Shown: positions 24,297 to 32,536 of the stretch, piece after piece
How the letters are laid out: each line of letters starts with the position of its first letter
Position numbering within the stretch: the first letter of the stretch is position 1
NCBI GenBank assembly: GCA_030549795.1
Contig: JAUQQO010000039.1
Location: forward strand, 33,166-97,165
Length of the DNA: 64,000 bases
Source: Pseudomonadota bacterium
Lineage (GTDB): Bacteria; Pseudomonadota; Alphaproteobacteria; Geminicoccales; Geminicoccaceae
Direction: 5' to 3'
Program-made: the position numbers and the translations under genes
The notes under the pieces: generated by a model
Told to the model about the DNA's origin: nothing
Database searches by the model: none
What the model saw: only the letters and a program-made list of their open reading frames with translations

Positions 24297-25454
24297 ATGT
24301 CGATCGATCCCGTCGCGTTTACGGCGGCGCTCGTGCGCATCCCGAGCGTGACGCCGGACTGCTCCGCCGCTTTGGACCTGTGCGAGCGGGTGCTCAGCGA
24401 TGCCGGCTTCGCCTGCACGCGGCTGCCGTTCGCGAGTGCTGGGACCGAGGTCGACAATCTCCTCGCCACCACCGGCAGCGGCCGGCCGCATCTGGTGCTG
24501 AGCGGCCACCTCGATACCGTTCCACCCGGCGATCCCACCCGCTGGAGCGTGCATCCGTTTGGCGGCGAGATCCGCGACGGTCGCCTCTTCGGGCGCGGGG
24601 CCGCCGACATGAAGAGCGGGGTGGCGGCGATGATCGCCGCCGCGATCGCCTTTTGCGAGCGCCATCCGCGCTTCGCCGGCCGGCTGAGCCTGTTTTTGAC
24701 CGGCGATGAGGAAGGACCGGCGATCGACGGCACGGCGCGGATGCTGGATTGGGCCCGCGAGCGCGGTCTTGCTCCCGATGCCTGCGTGGTGGGTGAGCCG
24801 ACCTCGCGCGAGCGCTTGGGCGACGTTGCCAAGATCGGCCGTCGCGGCTCCTTGACCGGGCGCCTTACGGTCTTCGGCAAACAGGGACACACCGCCTATC
24901 CCGAGCGGGCCGAGAACGCCGCCCACCGCCTGATCGAGCTGCTCTCGGCTCTGCTCGCGCTGCGCTTGGACGAGGGGACGGCCCATTTTCCGCCCTCATC
25001 GGTGCAGATCGCCTCGATCGATGTCGGCAATCCGGCGAGCAACGTGATTCCGGGCGAAGCGCGCGCGCTCTTCAACATCCGTTTCAATGACCGCCACAGC
25101 GGTGCTCTTCTCGAGCGGCGGCTGCGCACTCTCTTCGATGCCCTGGGCGGAGCCTATGAACTGAGCGTGACCATCGGCGCTGAGCCGTTTTTGACCGAGA
25201 GGGGGCCGCTTACGGAAACGCTCGCGCGGGCGATCGAAGAGGTCACGGGCTCGCGCCCGCGCTTCGACACCTCCGGCGGCACTTCCGATGCGCGCTTCTT
25301 CGCGCGCTATTGTCCGGTCGTCGAGTTCGGCTTGCCGGGGCCCACCATGCACCAGATCGACGAACAGGTGCGCACGAGCGACATCGCCGGGCTCGCCCGC
25401 ATCTTCGAAGTCTTCCTCGAGCATTTCTTCGGCTTTAAGGACGCTTCCCTGTGA
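24297..25454 (+). CDS. dapE: Succinyl-diaminopimelate desuccinylase
   Basis: M20-family zinc peptidase of 385 residues that removes succinate from N-succinyl-LL-diaminopimelate, the step after DapC. SGHLDTVPPGD gives the first metal ligand His and catalytic Asp, GRGAADMKSG the bridging Asp, GDEEGPAIDG the catalytic Glu pair, and GPTMHQIDEQV the last metal His. DTSGGTSDARF is the DapE-specific loop. ATG 24297 has GAGGAGACC upstream. Its stop overlaps the next gene by four bases (GTGA). Confidence 0.96.
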   Translation: MSIDPVAFTAALVRIPSVTPDCSAALDLCERVLSDAGFACTRLPFASAGTEVDNLLATTGSGRPHLVLSGHLDTVPPGDPTRWSVHPFGGEIRDGRLFGRGAADMKSGVAAMIAAAIAFCERHPRFAGRLSLFLTGDEEGPAIDGTARMLDWARERGLAPDACVVGEPTSRERLGDVAKIGRRGSLTGRLTVFGKQGHTAYPERAENAAHRLIELLSALLALRLDEGTAHFPPSSVQIASIDVGNPASNVIPGEARALFNIRFNDRHSGALLERRLRTLFDALGGAYELSVTIGAEPFLTERGPLTETLARAIEEVTGSRPRFDTSGGTSDARFFARYCPVVEFGLPGPTMHQIDEQVRTSDIAGLARIFEVFLEHFFGFKDASL

Positions 25455-26053
25455 TCGCGCGTGCCGCCGAGATTCGCCGCGGTCTGCTGGGCGCGCTCGC
25501 CATTCTCAAGGGCGAAGCGGACGCCATGGCGCGCTTCGATCTTACGGTCGACGGCTTCTTCAAATCCTTCACCGCGATTGTTCTTGCCGCTCCCGGCTAT
25601 CTCGTGCTCGTGCTCTTGCGCTTGGAGCGCGAGCCGGTGGCCCTTGCCCCTTTGCTCTTCTTTCTTCTCGAGACCCTCGGCTATGTGCTCGGCTGGCTCG
25701 CCTTCCCGGTAGCAGCCGGTGTGGTGCTCTATCTCCTTCGCCAAGGCTCGCGCTTCGTTCCGCTCGTGGTCGCCGCCAATTGGGCCGCGGTGTTGCAGGT
25801 GGCATTCTTGGCTGCCGCCCATCTCGTCGCGCTTGCGCTGCCGCTCGAGCTCGCGGCACCGCTTACGACCGTAGCCGTGCTCTCGGCCCTTTTTTACCAA
25901 TGGCTCGTGGTCAAGACCGCCCTCGAGGCGCCCGGCGGGATCGCGGTCGGCTTCGTGCTCCTCGACATCGTCGTCAGCCTCATGGTGAGCGGGGCGACCG
26001 ACCGCCTCGAGGCGTGGCTCGCGGCCGTGCCCTACAGCTCCTCGGTCGAGTAA
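25451..26053 (+). CDS. Integral membrane protein of unknown function
   Basis: Protein of 200 residues with about four to five hydrophobic helices (roughly 38-57, 63-90, 97-120, 124-145 and 160-178). The soluble N-terminus contains RFDLTVDGFFKSF. GTG 25451 overlaps the dapE stop, so it is translated with dapE. Similar genes sit between dapE and truA in other alphaproteobacteria as I recall, but no function is established. Its last 22 bases overlap the end of the convergent truA gene. Confidence 0.75.
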   Translation: MIARAAEIRRGLLGALAILKGEADAMARFDLTVDGFFKSFTAIVLAAPGYLVLVLLRLEREPVALAPLLFFLLETLGYVLGWLAFPVAAGVVLYLLRQGSRFVPLVVAANWAAVLQVAFLAAAHLVALALPLELAAPLTTVAVLSALFYQWLVVKTALEAPGGIAVGFVLLDIVVSLMVSGATDRLEAWLAAVPYSSSVE

Positions 26054-26784
26054 TCGATCCGCTCGAGGAAAAGGCCACAGGCCGGGGCGGTTGGGCCGGC
26101 CAAGCGGCGGTCGCGCGCTGCGAGCACCCGCGCCGGCCAGCCGACGTCCTCCTTGCCCAGCCCTACCTGCACGAGCGTGCCGACGATCGTGCGCACCTGA
26201 TGGTGGAGAAAGGAGCGGGCCACGGCGCGCACCTCCACGAGCGCGCCCACCCGCCGCACGTGCAACAGATCGAGCGTCTTGATCGGGCTCTTGGCCTGGC
26301 ACTCGGCCGCGCGAAAGCTCGTGAAGTCGTGCCGGCCGACGAGCGCCTGCGCGGCATCGTGCATGCGCTCGGCATCGAGATCGGGCGGCACGTGCCACAC
26401 CCGCCCACGCTCGAGGGCGGGTGGGGCGCGGCGCGCGAGGATGCGATAGAGGTAGCTCTTGCGCACCGCCGAGAAGCGGGCGTGGAAGTCGGGGCCGACG
26501 CGCCGTGCTTCGAGCACGACCACGGGATACGGGCGCAAATGCGCGTTCAAGCCGGCAGCGAGCCGCTCGGGGCTCATCTCTTTCTCGAGATCGACGTGCG
26601 CGACTTGGCCGAGCGCGTGCACTCCCGCATCGGTGCGCGCCGCTCCCACGACCGTCCGCTCTTCGCCCGAAAGGCGCACGATCGCCTCTTCGAGCAGGCC
26701 TTGGATGGAGATCCCGTTCGCCTGCCGTTGCCAGCCGACGAACGGACCGCCGTCGTACTCGAGCAAGAGCCGCCAGCGCTGCAC
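26032..26784 (-). CDS. truA: tRNA pseudouridine(38-40) synthase
   Basis: Converts uridines 38-40 of the anticodon arm to pseudouridine. The 250 residues start LLLEYDGGPFVGWQRQ. The catalytic Asp is in GAARTDAGVHALGQ (Asp52), and SFLHHQVRTIVGTLV lies in the C-terminal half. GTG 26784 is six bases after the fmt stop, so the gene ends the def-fmt-truA run. The 3' end overlaps the opposing membrane-protein gene by 22 bases. Confidence 0.95.
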   Translation of the reverse strand: MQRWRLLLEYDGGPFVGWQRQANGISIQGLLEEAIVRLSGEERTVVGAARTDAGVHALGQVAHVDLEKEMSPERLAAGLNAHLRPYPVVVLEARRVGPDFHARFSAVRKSYLYRILARRAPPALERGRVWHVPPDLDAERMHDAAQALVGRHDFTSFRAAECQAKSPIKTLDLLHVRRVGALVEVRAVARSFLHHQVRTIVGTLVQVGLGKEDVGWPARVLAARDRRLAGPTAPACGLFLERIDYSTEEL

Positions 26785-26790
26785 CCGGCT

Positions 26791-27714
26791 TCACTCCAAA
26801 CGGGTGCCCACGGGAATGGGAAAGCCACGCTGCAGCTCTTCGGCCGTCATCGCCCGCCGGCCCGCGCGCTGAACGCGCACAAGGGCAAGCGCGCCTTCTT
26901 TGCACGCGACCACGAGCGGCAAAGCGACCACGGTTCCAGGCTCGCCGCTCGGGCCGGAGCGGGGTTCGGCTTCGAGCACGATCAGCCGTTCGCCGCGCAC
27001 GAGGCAGAAGGCACCGGGGGAGGGGGCGAAGGCCCGCACCCGCCGATCGAGGGCGAGCGCGCTCTCGCGAAAGTCGAGCCGGCGGTCTTGCGGGCTGAGC
27101 TTTGAAGCGTAGGTGACGCCTTCTTCGGGTTGCGGCACGGCCGTGGCGGTACCCGCGGCGATGCGCGGCATCTCGGCGAGGAGGAGTTCGGCGGCGAGCG
27201 CCGCCAAGCGGTCGTGCAGCGCGCCCGCCGTCTCACGCGGACCGATCGCGGTCCGCCGGCACGCGAAGACGGGGCCGGTATCGAGCCCCGCGTCCATCTG
27301 CATCAAACAGACCCCGGTTTCGCTGTCGCCGGCCAAGATCGCCCATTGGATGGGCGCCGCGCCGCGCCAGCGCGGAAGCAACGAGGCGTGGAGGTTGACA
27401 CAGCCAAGCCGCGGGATGGCGAGCACCGAGGGCGGCAGGATCAGCCCGTAGGCAGCGACGACGGCGAGATCGGGAGCCAGGGCGTGAAGCTCATCGACCA
27501 CCGCCTGGGTGCGCAGCGTGTGCGGTGTGCGCACGGGCAGCGCGAGCCGCTCGGCCGCCTCATGCACAGGGGTGGGACGTGGTTTCATCCCTCGCCCGGC
27601 CGGTCGCGGCGGCTGCGTCACCACGGCAAGGATCGCATGTTCGCTGCGCGCGAGCGCCTCGAGCGTGGGCACGGCAAAGGCGGCGCTGCCGAAGAAGAGC
27701 AATCGCAAGGGCAC
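26791..27714 (-). CDS. fmt: Methionyl-tRNA formyltransferase
   Basis: Adds a formyl group from 10-formyl-tetrahydrofolate to initiator Met-tRNA. The 307 residues open with RLLFFGSAAFAVPTLEAL. The active-site stretch is NLHASLLPRWRGAAPI (Asn107, His109), and MQMDAGLDTGPV carries the catalytic Asp. A C-terminal tRNA-binding domain is present. GTG 27714 lies eight bases after the def stop. Confidence 0.96.
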   Translation of the reverse strand: MPLRLLFFGSAAFAVPTLEALARSEHAILAVVTQPPRPAGRGMKPRPTPVHEAAERLALPVRTPHTLRTQAVVDELHALAPDLAVVAAYGLILPPSVLAIPRLGCVNLHASLLPRWRGAAPIQWAILAGDSETGVCLMQMDAGLDTGPVFACRRTAIGPRETAGALHDRLAALAAELLLAEMPRIAAGTATAVPQPEEGVTYASKLSPQDRRLDFRESALALDRRVRAFAPSPGAFCLVRGERLIVLEAEPRSGPSGEPGTVVALPLVVACKEGALALVRVQRAGRRAMTAEELQRGFPIPVGTRLE

Positions 27715-27722
27715 TGGACGGC

Positions 27723-28235
27723 TTAAGCGCGCGCGCGCTGCGCCTTGGCGAGCTTGCGCATGATGATGTTGCGCTTAAGCGGCGAGAGCCGATCGACGAA
27801 GAGAATACCGTCTAAATGGTCGACCTCGTGCTGCAAACAGCGGGCGAGCAAGCCGTCGGCCTCGAGTTCGTGCACGTCGCCGCGCTCGTCTTGATAGCGC
27901 AGCCGGATCGCTCGCGGGCGGGTGACGTCCGCATATTGTTCGGGAAGCGAGAGGCACCCTTCCTCCATGGTGACGAGCTCTTCCGAGCGCCAGGTGATCT
28001 CGGGGTTGACGATGCGCAAGGGATTTTTGGGTTCGCCCTCGCGCGCCACGTCGACCACGACCGCGCGCAGCGACACGCCGATCTGCGGCGCGGCAAGACC
28101 GATGCCGGGCGCGCGGTACATGGTCTCGAGCATGTCGTCCAAAAGACGCGTGAGTTCTTCATCGAAGCGCTCGACCGGGCGCGCCTTGAGCTTGAGGAGC
28201 GGGTGAGGAGCGATGAGGATGCGGCGAACGGCCAT
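27723..28235 (-). CDS. def: Peptide deformylase
   Basis: Metalloprotease that removes the N-formyl group from new proteins. The 170 residues have the three family motifs: GIGLAAPQIG (44-53), EEGCLSLP with metal ligand Cys94, and QHEVDHLDG with His136, Glu137 and His140. It precedes fmt on the same strand, so formylation and deformylation genes are co-transcribed. Confidence 0.97.
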   Translation of the reverse strand: MAVRRILIAPHPLLKLKARPVERFDEELTRLLDDMLETMYRAPGIGLAAPQIGVSLRAVVVDVAREGEPKNPLRIVNPEITWRSEELVTMEEGCLSLPEQYADVTRPRAIRLRYQDERGDVHELEADGLLARCLQHEVDHLDGILFVDRLSPLKRNIIMRKLAKAQRARA

Positions 28236-28258
28236 GGAAGCGGGGATCCGGATCTGGT

Positions 28259-28855
28259 CTAGGACAACGGCTGGCGAGCCTCGAATGCGGCTTTAAGCGT
28301 ACCTTCGTCCAGATAATTGAGCTCGCCGCCGACGGGAAGGCCGTAGCCCAGCCGCGTCACCTTGGCACCGGTGCCCTTGAGGCGGCGGGCGAGATAGTGG
28401 GCCGTCGTCTGCCCAGCGACGGTGGCGGAAAGGGCGAGGATCACCTCGCTGTTAGGGTGCGCGGCGACGCGCCGCACCAGCCGATCGACGCCGAGCTCTT
28501 CCGGGCCCACCGCATCGATCGCGGAAAGGGTGCCGCCCAGCACGTGATAGCGGCCCTTAAAGCTTCCCGTGCGCTCCATCGCCCACAGGTCCTCCACCCC
28601 TTCGACCACCAGGATCTGCCCCGCGTCCCGGTTGGGGTCGCGGCAAATGGAGCAGGGATCGCAAAGGTCGAGATTGCCGCACAGCGAGCAGCGCCGCACC
28701 TCGCGCGCGCAGCGCTCGAGTGCCGCCGCAAGGGGGGCGAGAAGCGTATCGGGGCGCTTTAAGAGCGCGAGCACGGCGCGCCGCGCCGAGCGCGGCCCAA
28801 GCCCGGGCAAACGCGCCAGAAGCCGAACGAGCTCTTCGATCGGTTCCGCGATCAA
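28259..28855 (-). CDS. recR: Recombination mediator protein RecR
   Basis: Works with RecO (and RecF) to load RecA on gapped DNA. The 198 residues have an N-terminal helix-hairpin-helix (LLARLPGLGPRSARR), a Cys4 zinc finger (Cys56, Cys59, Cys68, Cys71) and a Toprim domain (ILVVEGVEDLWAMERTG, LALSATVAGQTTAHYL). The start is TTG 28855, five bases after the ebfC stop. No SD is seen, so initiation probably depends on translation of ebfC. Confidence 0.95.
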   Translation of the reverse strand: MIAEPIEELVRLLARLPGLGPRSARRAVLALLKRPDTLLAPLAAALERCAREVRRCSLCGNLDLCDPCSICRDPNRDAGQILVVEGVEDLWAMERTGSFKGRYHVLGGTLSAIDAVGPEELGVDRLVRRVAAHPNSEVILALSATVAGQTTAHYLARRLKGTGAKVTRLGYGLPVGGELNYLDEGTLKAAFEARQPLS

Positions 28856-28859
28856 GGGA

Positions 28860-29183
28860 TCAGAACGGCAACTTCAAGCCCGGCGGCAGACCGAGACCGC
28901 CTGTCATTTTCTGCATCTCTTCGGCGAGATGCGCTTCGAGCTTGGCTTTGGCGTCGTTGGCCGCAGCCACGATGAGATCTTCGAGGATCTCGACCTCATT
29001 GGGATCGAGCAGGCTCTTGTCGATCTTGACCTTCTTGAGCTCGCCCTTTCCCGACATGACGACCGTGACCAGGCCGCCGCCGGCGCGTCCTTCCATCGTC
29101 GTCTCGGCCAGCCGCTGCTGCAGCTCGGCCATGCGCTGTTGCAGCTTTTGCGCCTCTTTGAGCATATTGGAAAGGTTTTTCAC
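28860..29183 (-). CDS. Nucleoid-associated protein YbaB/EbfC
   Basis: Small DNA-binding protein of 107 residues with the family pattern NMLKEAQKLQQRMAELQ, then GGGLVTVVMSGKGELKKVKID and LEDLIVAAANDA. The N-terminal helices form a dimeric coiled-coil clamp. GTG 29183 overlaps the dnaX stop by four bases (GTGA) and has GAGGAGCG upstream. It lies between dnaX and recR, the standard place for this gene. Confidence 0.95.
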   Translation of the reverse strand: MKNLSNMLKEAQKLQQRMAELQQRLAETTMEGRAGGGLVTVVMSGKGELKKVKIDKSLLDPNEVEILEDLIVAAANDAKAKLEAHLAEEMQKMTGGLGLPPGLKLPF

Positions 29184-30862
29184 CGCCGCGCTCCTCGTTC
29201 CGCTGCCGTGTCGTCGTGGGTTGTGCGCGCCCGCACTTCGACGATGCGGGTCCCCGGGAACAGCTCCAAGAGCTCGCGGATCGCGGGCGTGCGCGCGAGC
29301 TCGTCCATGCGCGTCGCTTTGTGCGCTTCCCGCTGCTCGGCAAGGGTGGGCGCACCCGGCTCGCTGCTCGTCTCGACGATCCATTTGCCCGCGAAGAGCC
29401 GCTCCAGCGCGTGTGCGAGCCGCCGAGGCAGCTCCTCGGGCATCACGCCAACCGGTCGAAACACGAGCCGGCCGGGCTCGAAGCGGACCAGCCGTGCTCC
29501 CTCTTCGAGCCAGGCGGCGAGCGGGGCTTCGCCGGCGGCCGCCAGGCGCGCCACGAGTGTGGCGAAATCGCACGGCACGAGCGCTGAGGGTGCGCTCGCC
29601 GCCGGGCGCGGCGGTGCCGGCGCCTCGGCGGTGACCCGTGCGCGCTCGGGAGGGACAGCTGCGCTTGCGCGCAACAATCGAGCGAGTTCGCCCGGCGGGG
29701 GAACCTCGGCCACACAGGCGAGGCGTAAGAGGACCATCTCCGCTGCCGCCGCCGCGGACGGGGCGGTCCGCACCTCTTCATAACCTTTGAGGAGGATCTG
29801 CCAGGCGCGGGCGAGCCGCGGCAGGTCGCGCTCGGCAACGAGCGCGTGCAGGCGGCGCGCGAGCTCGGTATCGACGGACGCGCGCGAAGGCCCGCCCGCA
29901 ACGCCCGCGGCACGGCGGCTCGCCTCGTGCACGAGGTGCAACAGATCCTGCACCACCAGTCGCGGCTCCGCGCCGAGCGCCCACAGCTCGTCTAAAAGCT
30001 CGAGCACGCGCGCAGGCGATCCCGCAAGCGCCGCTTCGAGGAGCTCCACGATGCGGCCGCGGTCGGCAAGGCCGAGCATCTCGCGCACCGCATCGGCCGT
30101 GACCCGCCCCTCACCGATGGCGATCGCCTGATCGAGAAGCGAGAGCGCATCGCGCACCGAACCTTCCGCGGCGGCGGCTAAGAGTTCGAGCGCCGAGGCT
30201 TCGGCTTCGATCCCCTCGTTGCTGCAGATCCGCGCGAGATGAGCGACGAGCGTCTCCGCCGGCACGCGTCTGAGCTCGAAGCGCTGACAGCGGGAAAGGA
30301 CGGTGAGCGGGACTTTGCGGATCTCGGTTGTGGCGAAGACGAACTTGGCGTGCGGAGGCGGCTCTTCCACCGTCTTGAGCAGCGCGTTCCACGCCTTCTC
30401 CGAGAGCATGTGCACTTCGTCCAGGATATAGACCTTATAGCGCGCCGCCAATGGCGCGAGCTGGATGCCCTGGACGAGCTCGAGCACGTCCGCTTTGCCG
30501 GTCTGCGAGGCGGCGTCCATCTCGATGACATCGAGCGCGCGCTGCTCGGCGATCGCCACGCACGAGGGACACACCCCGCAGGGTTCTGGTGTCGGCCCGC
30601 CCTTGCCGTCGGGGCCGGTGCAGTTGAGGCCCTTTGCCAGGATGCGGGCGGTGGTGGTCTTGCCCACCCCGCGAACGCCCGAGAGCAAGAAGGCGTGCGC
30701 GATGCGGCCGGTCTTGAAGGCGTTGGTGAGCGTGCGCACGAGCGCGTCTTGGCCCACGAGCTCGGAGAGCCGCTGGGGTCGATAAGCGCGCGCGAGCACG
30801 CGATAGGGTCGGGTATGCGGCGCGTCGCGCGAAGGGACGGTCAAGGGATCGTTGGAAGACAA
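29180..30862 (-). CDS. dnaX: DNA polymerase III subunit gamma/tau
   Basis: Clamp-loader ATPase of 560 residues. It opens with YRVLARAYRPQRLSELVGQ, has a Walker A GVRGVGKTT (62-70), four zinc-ligand cysteines (81, 95, 98, 101), Walker B ILDEVHM and the SRC motif LSRCQRF. The C-terminal part is Ala/Pro/Arg-rich and expected to bind polymerase alpha. The start is TTG 30862, or TTG 30844 in the same frame. There is no ATG or GTG alternative before the conserved region and no SD. The SRP RNA ends only about 30 bases upstream on the same strand. Confidence 0.95.
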   Translation of the reverse strand: MSSNDPLTVPSRDAPHTRPYRVLARAYRPQRLSELVGQDALVRTLTNAFKTGRIAHAFLLSGVRGVGKTTTARILAKGLNCTGPDGKGGPTPEPCGVCPSCVAIAEQRALDVIEMDAASQTGKADVLELVQGIQLAPLAARYKVYILDEVHMLSEKAWNALLKTVEEPPPHAKFVFATTEIRKVPLTVLSRCQRFELRRVPAETLVAHLARICSNEGIEAEASALELLAAAAEGSVRDALSLLDQAIAIGEGRVTADAVREMLGLADRGRIVELLEAALAGSPARVLELLDELWALGAEPRLVVQDLLHLVHEASRRAAGVAGGPSRASVDTELARRLHALVAERDLPRLARAWQILLKGYEEVRTAPSAAAAAEMVLLRLACVAEVPPPGELARLLRASAAVPPERARVTAEAPAPPRPAASAPSALVPCDFATLVARLAAAGEAPLAAWLEEGARLVRFEPGRLVFRPVGVMPEELPRRLAHALERLFAGKWIVETSSEPGAPTLAEQREAHKATRMDELARTPAIRELLELFPGTRIVEVRARTTHDDTAAERGARR

Positions 30863-30891
30863 AGGAAGACCGATCCGGTCGGCTCTTTGGG

Positions 30892-30989
30892 TGGAAGGCT
30901 GACGGACGACCCGACGCGAACCTCGTTACGGCTGCTTCCTTCCGGACCTGACCGGGTTGGCGAGTGCGCCGTCCGCCGCCAGCCTTCCA
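30892..30989 (-). ncRNA. ffs: Signal recognition particle RNA, small bacterial type
   Basis: The minus strand contains the universal SRP core as GGTCAGGTCC followed by GGAAGGAAGCAGCC (about 30931-30955). The ends TGGAAGGCT (30989-30981) and AGCCTTCCA (30900-30892) pair perfectly, and CGGAC/GTCCG extends the helix. This gives a single hairpin RNA of about 98 nucleotides that binds Ffh. Exact ends are inferred from pairing. It sits just upstream of dnaX, a common linkage. Confidence 0.93.
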
Positions 30990-31069
30990 ACGAGCGTATA
31001 TCGACCGCCGCGCCGGCGCGCGCAAGATCCGCCCGGCTGCGCTTGCGCGCGTTTGGGCAAGGAGGTGCC

Positions 31070-31969
31070 GTGCCGGTCCCCAACAATCCGCCCCCGCACA
31101 TCTATACGACCGTTGGTCTCGAGCGGGCCGCCGACCGCCGCCGCGATCCCGATTGGCTCGCCCAAAAGCGCCGCGATCCTAAAAGCCTTGTGGTAGCGCT
31201 TCACGATCTGCGCGTGTTGATCGCCGATCGCGCTTCGGGTCCCGATCCCTTCGCCCTCACGGTCGCTAGTCTCGGCGGGGAAATTCCCCAAGAATCGGTG
31301 TTCTTGGGCTTACTCGAGGAACGCGCGGTATTCGCCTTGGATATGAGCGGTGAGAGCTCGGGCCTTGCGCTGCGCGCTGTGGAGCTGCGCGCCCTCGCAC
31401 CACTGCTGCCGGCTCGAGAGCTCGGCCTGCTCGCCTATGCGCGCGCGCTCCTGCACTGGGGGGCGATGCAGCGCTTCTGCGGGCGCTGCGGGGGCACGCT
31501 TGTGGTCGGCGAAGCCGGGCACATGCGCTGGTGCCCCTCGTGCCGGGCGGAGTTCTTTCCGCGCACCGATCCCGCCGTGATCGTGCTCGTCACCGCCTGC
31601 GAGCACTGCGTGCTCGGCCGCTCGCCGCGTTTTCCGCCCGGCGTCTATTCGACCCTGGCCGGCTTCGTCGAGCCCGGCGAATCGCTCGAAGCCGCAGTGG
31701 CGCGCGAGATCCGCGAAGAAGTCGGGCTCGAGATCGAAGGGCTCGACTATCGCTCGTCTCAGCCCTGGCCCTTTCCGCAGAGCCTCATGCTCGGCTTTCG
31801 CGCCCGCGCGCGGCTCGAGCCCTTGCGCATCGATGCCCGCGAACTCGAAGATGCGCGCTGGTTTCACCGCCGCGAGCTCTTGGACGAGCACCATCGGCCG
31901 GTGCGCTTGCCGGCACCGGACAGCATCGCCCGCTACTTGATCGAGGAGTGGCTGTTCGAGGACAGCTGA
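31070..31969 (+). CDS. nudC: NAD(+) diphosphatase (NADH pyrophosphatase) NudC
   Basis: Zinc-containing Nudix hydrolase of 299 residues that cleaves NAD(H) and removes NAD caps from RNA. The zinc ribbon uses CGRCGG (Cys137, Cys140) and CPSC (Cys155, Cys158). The Nudix box GFVEPGESLEAAVAREIREE begins near 198. SQPWPFPQSLMLGF is the NudC-specific SQPWPFPxS motif. GTG 31070 follows AAGGAGG with a short spacer. The longer frame upstream runs antisense through the dnaX and ffs region and is not real. Its end overlaps the convergent mmcB by 37 bases. Confidence 0.93.
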   Translation: MPVPNNPPPHIYTTVGLERAADRRRDPDWLAQKRRDPKSLVVALHDLRVLIADRASGPDPFALTVASLGGEIPQESVFLGLLEERAVFALDMSGESSGLALRAVELRALAPLLPARELGLLAYARALLHWGAMQRFCGRCGGTLVVGEAGHMRWCPSCRAEFFPRTDPAVIVLVTACEHCVLGRSPRFPPGVYSTLAGFVEPGESLEAAVAREIREEVGLEIEGLDYRSSQPWPFPQSLMLGFRARARLEPLRIDARELEDARWFHRRELLDEHHRPVRLPAPDSIARYLIEEWLFEDS

Positions 31970-32445
31970 GCCGTGCGCTCCGGCGCCCAAAACGGATCGG
32001 TGTGGTTCAAAAGCCGCTGCGCGGCGAGCCTGGCGAAGCGCAAGAGCAGGGCGCGCCGGCGCGAAGGCGCCAAGGGCGCACGAGGCGCTTGGCGCCAGAG
32101 CGTCGCCTCGAACCGATCGGCGATGATCACGCCCACCTCGTGCGGCAACAGCTCGAGCGGAAACCCCGGTCCCACCGCGAAGAAGAAGCGATCGGCGAAG
32201 TCCCGATATTCGGGCCACTTGCGGTCGGCACGGAAGTCGGCGGCGCCGCTCTTGATCTCCACCGCCCAGAACTCCCCATCCGGCGCCAGCGCCAGGAGAT
32301 CGAGCCGACGACCGCTGCGCAAAGGCACTTCCGCCAGAGGCGCGAGGCCCGATGCGGCGAGAAAGCGCATCGTGCCGCGGCAGATGTCGGCAGCCGAAAG
32401 CGATTGCGGGATATGCGGACAATGAGGGTCGAGGGTGGGGGGCAC
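31933..32445 (-). CDS. MmcB family DNA repair protein
   Basis: Protein of 170 residues with a PD-(D/E)xK nuclease-like core: RRLDLLALAPDGEFWAVEIK gives Asp49 and Glu63-x-Lys65, followed by SGAADFRADRKWPEYRDFAD and HEVGVIIADRFEA. It matches MmcB, a damage-inducible protein described in Caulobacter. GTG 32445 has only a weak SD. The last 37 bases overlap the 3' end of nudC, so the tail residues are encoded antisense to it. Confidence 0.88.
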   Translation of the reverse strand: MPPTLDPHCPHIPQSLSAADICRGTMRFLAASGLAPLAEVPLRSGRRLDLLALAPDGEFWAVEIKSGAADFRADRKWPEYRDFADRFFFAVGPGFPLELLPHEVGVIIADRFEATLWRQAPRAPLAPSRRRALLLRFARLAAQRLLNHTDPFWAPERTAQLSSNSHSSIK

Positions 32446-32536
32446 AACGTTTCTTTTACCGCCGTTGCGCTATCCAGGCGAGGGCGTTGGGCACGCTCGA
32501 ACAGTGCGGCGACCGGCGCGGGACAGCGAAGCGGGC

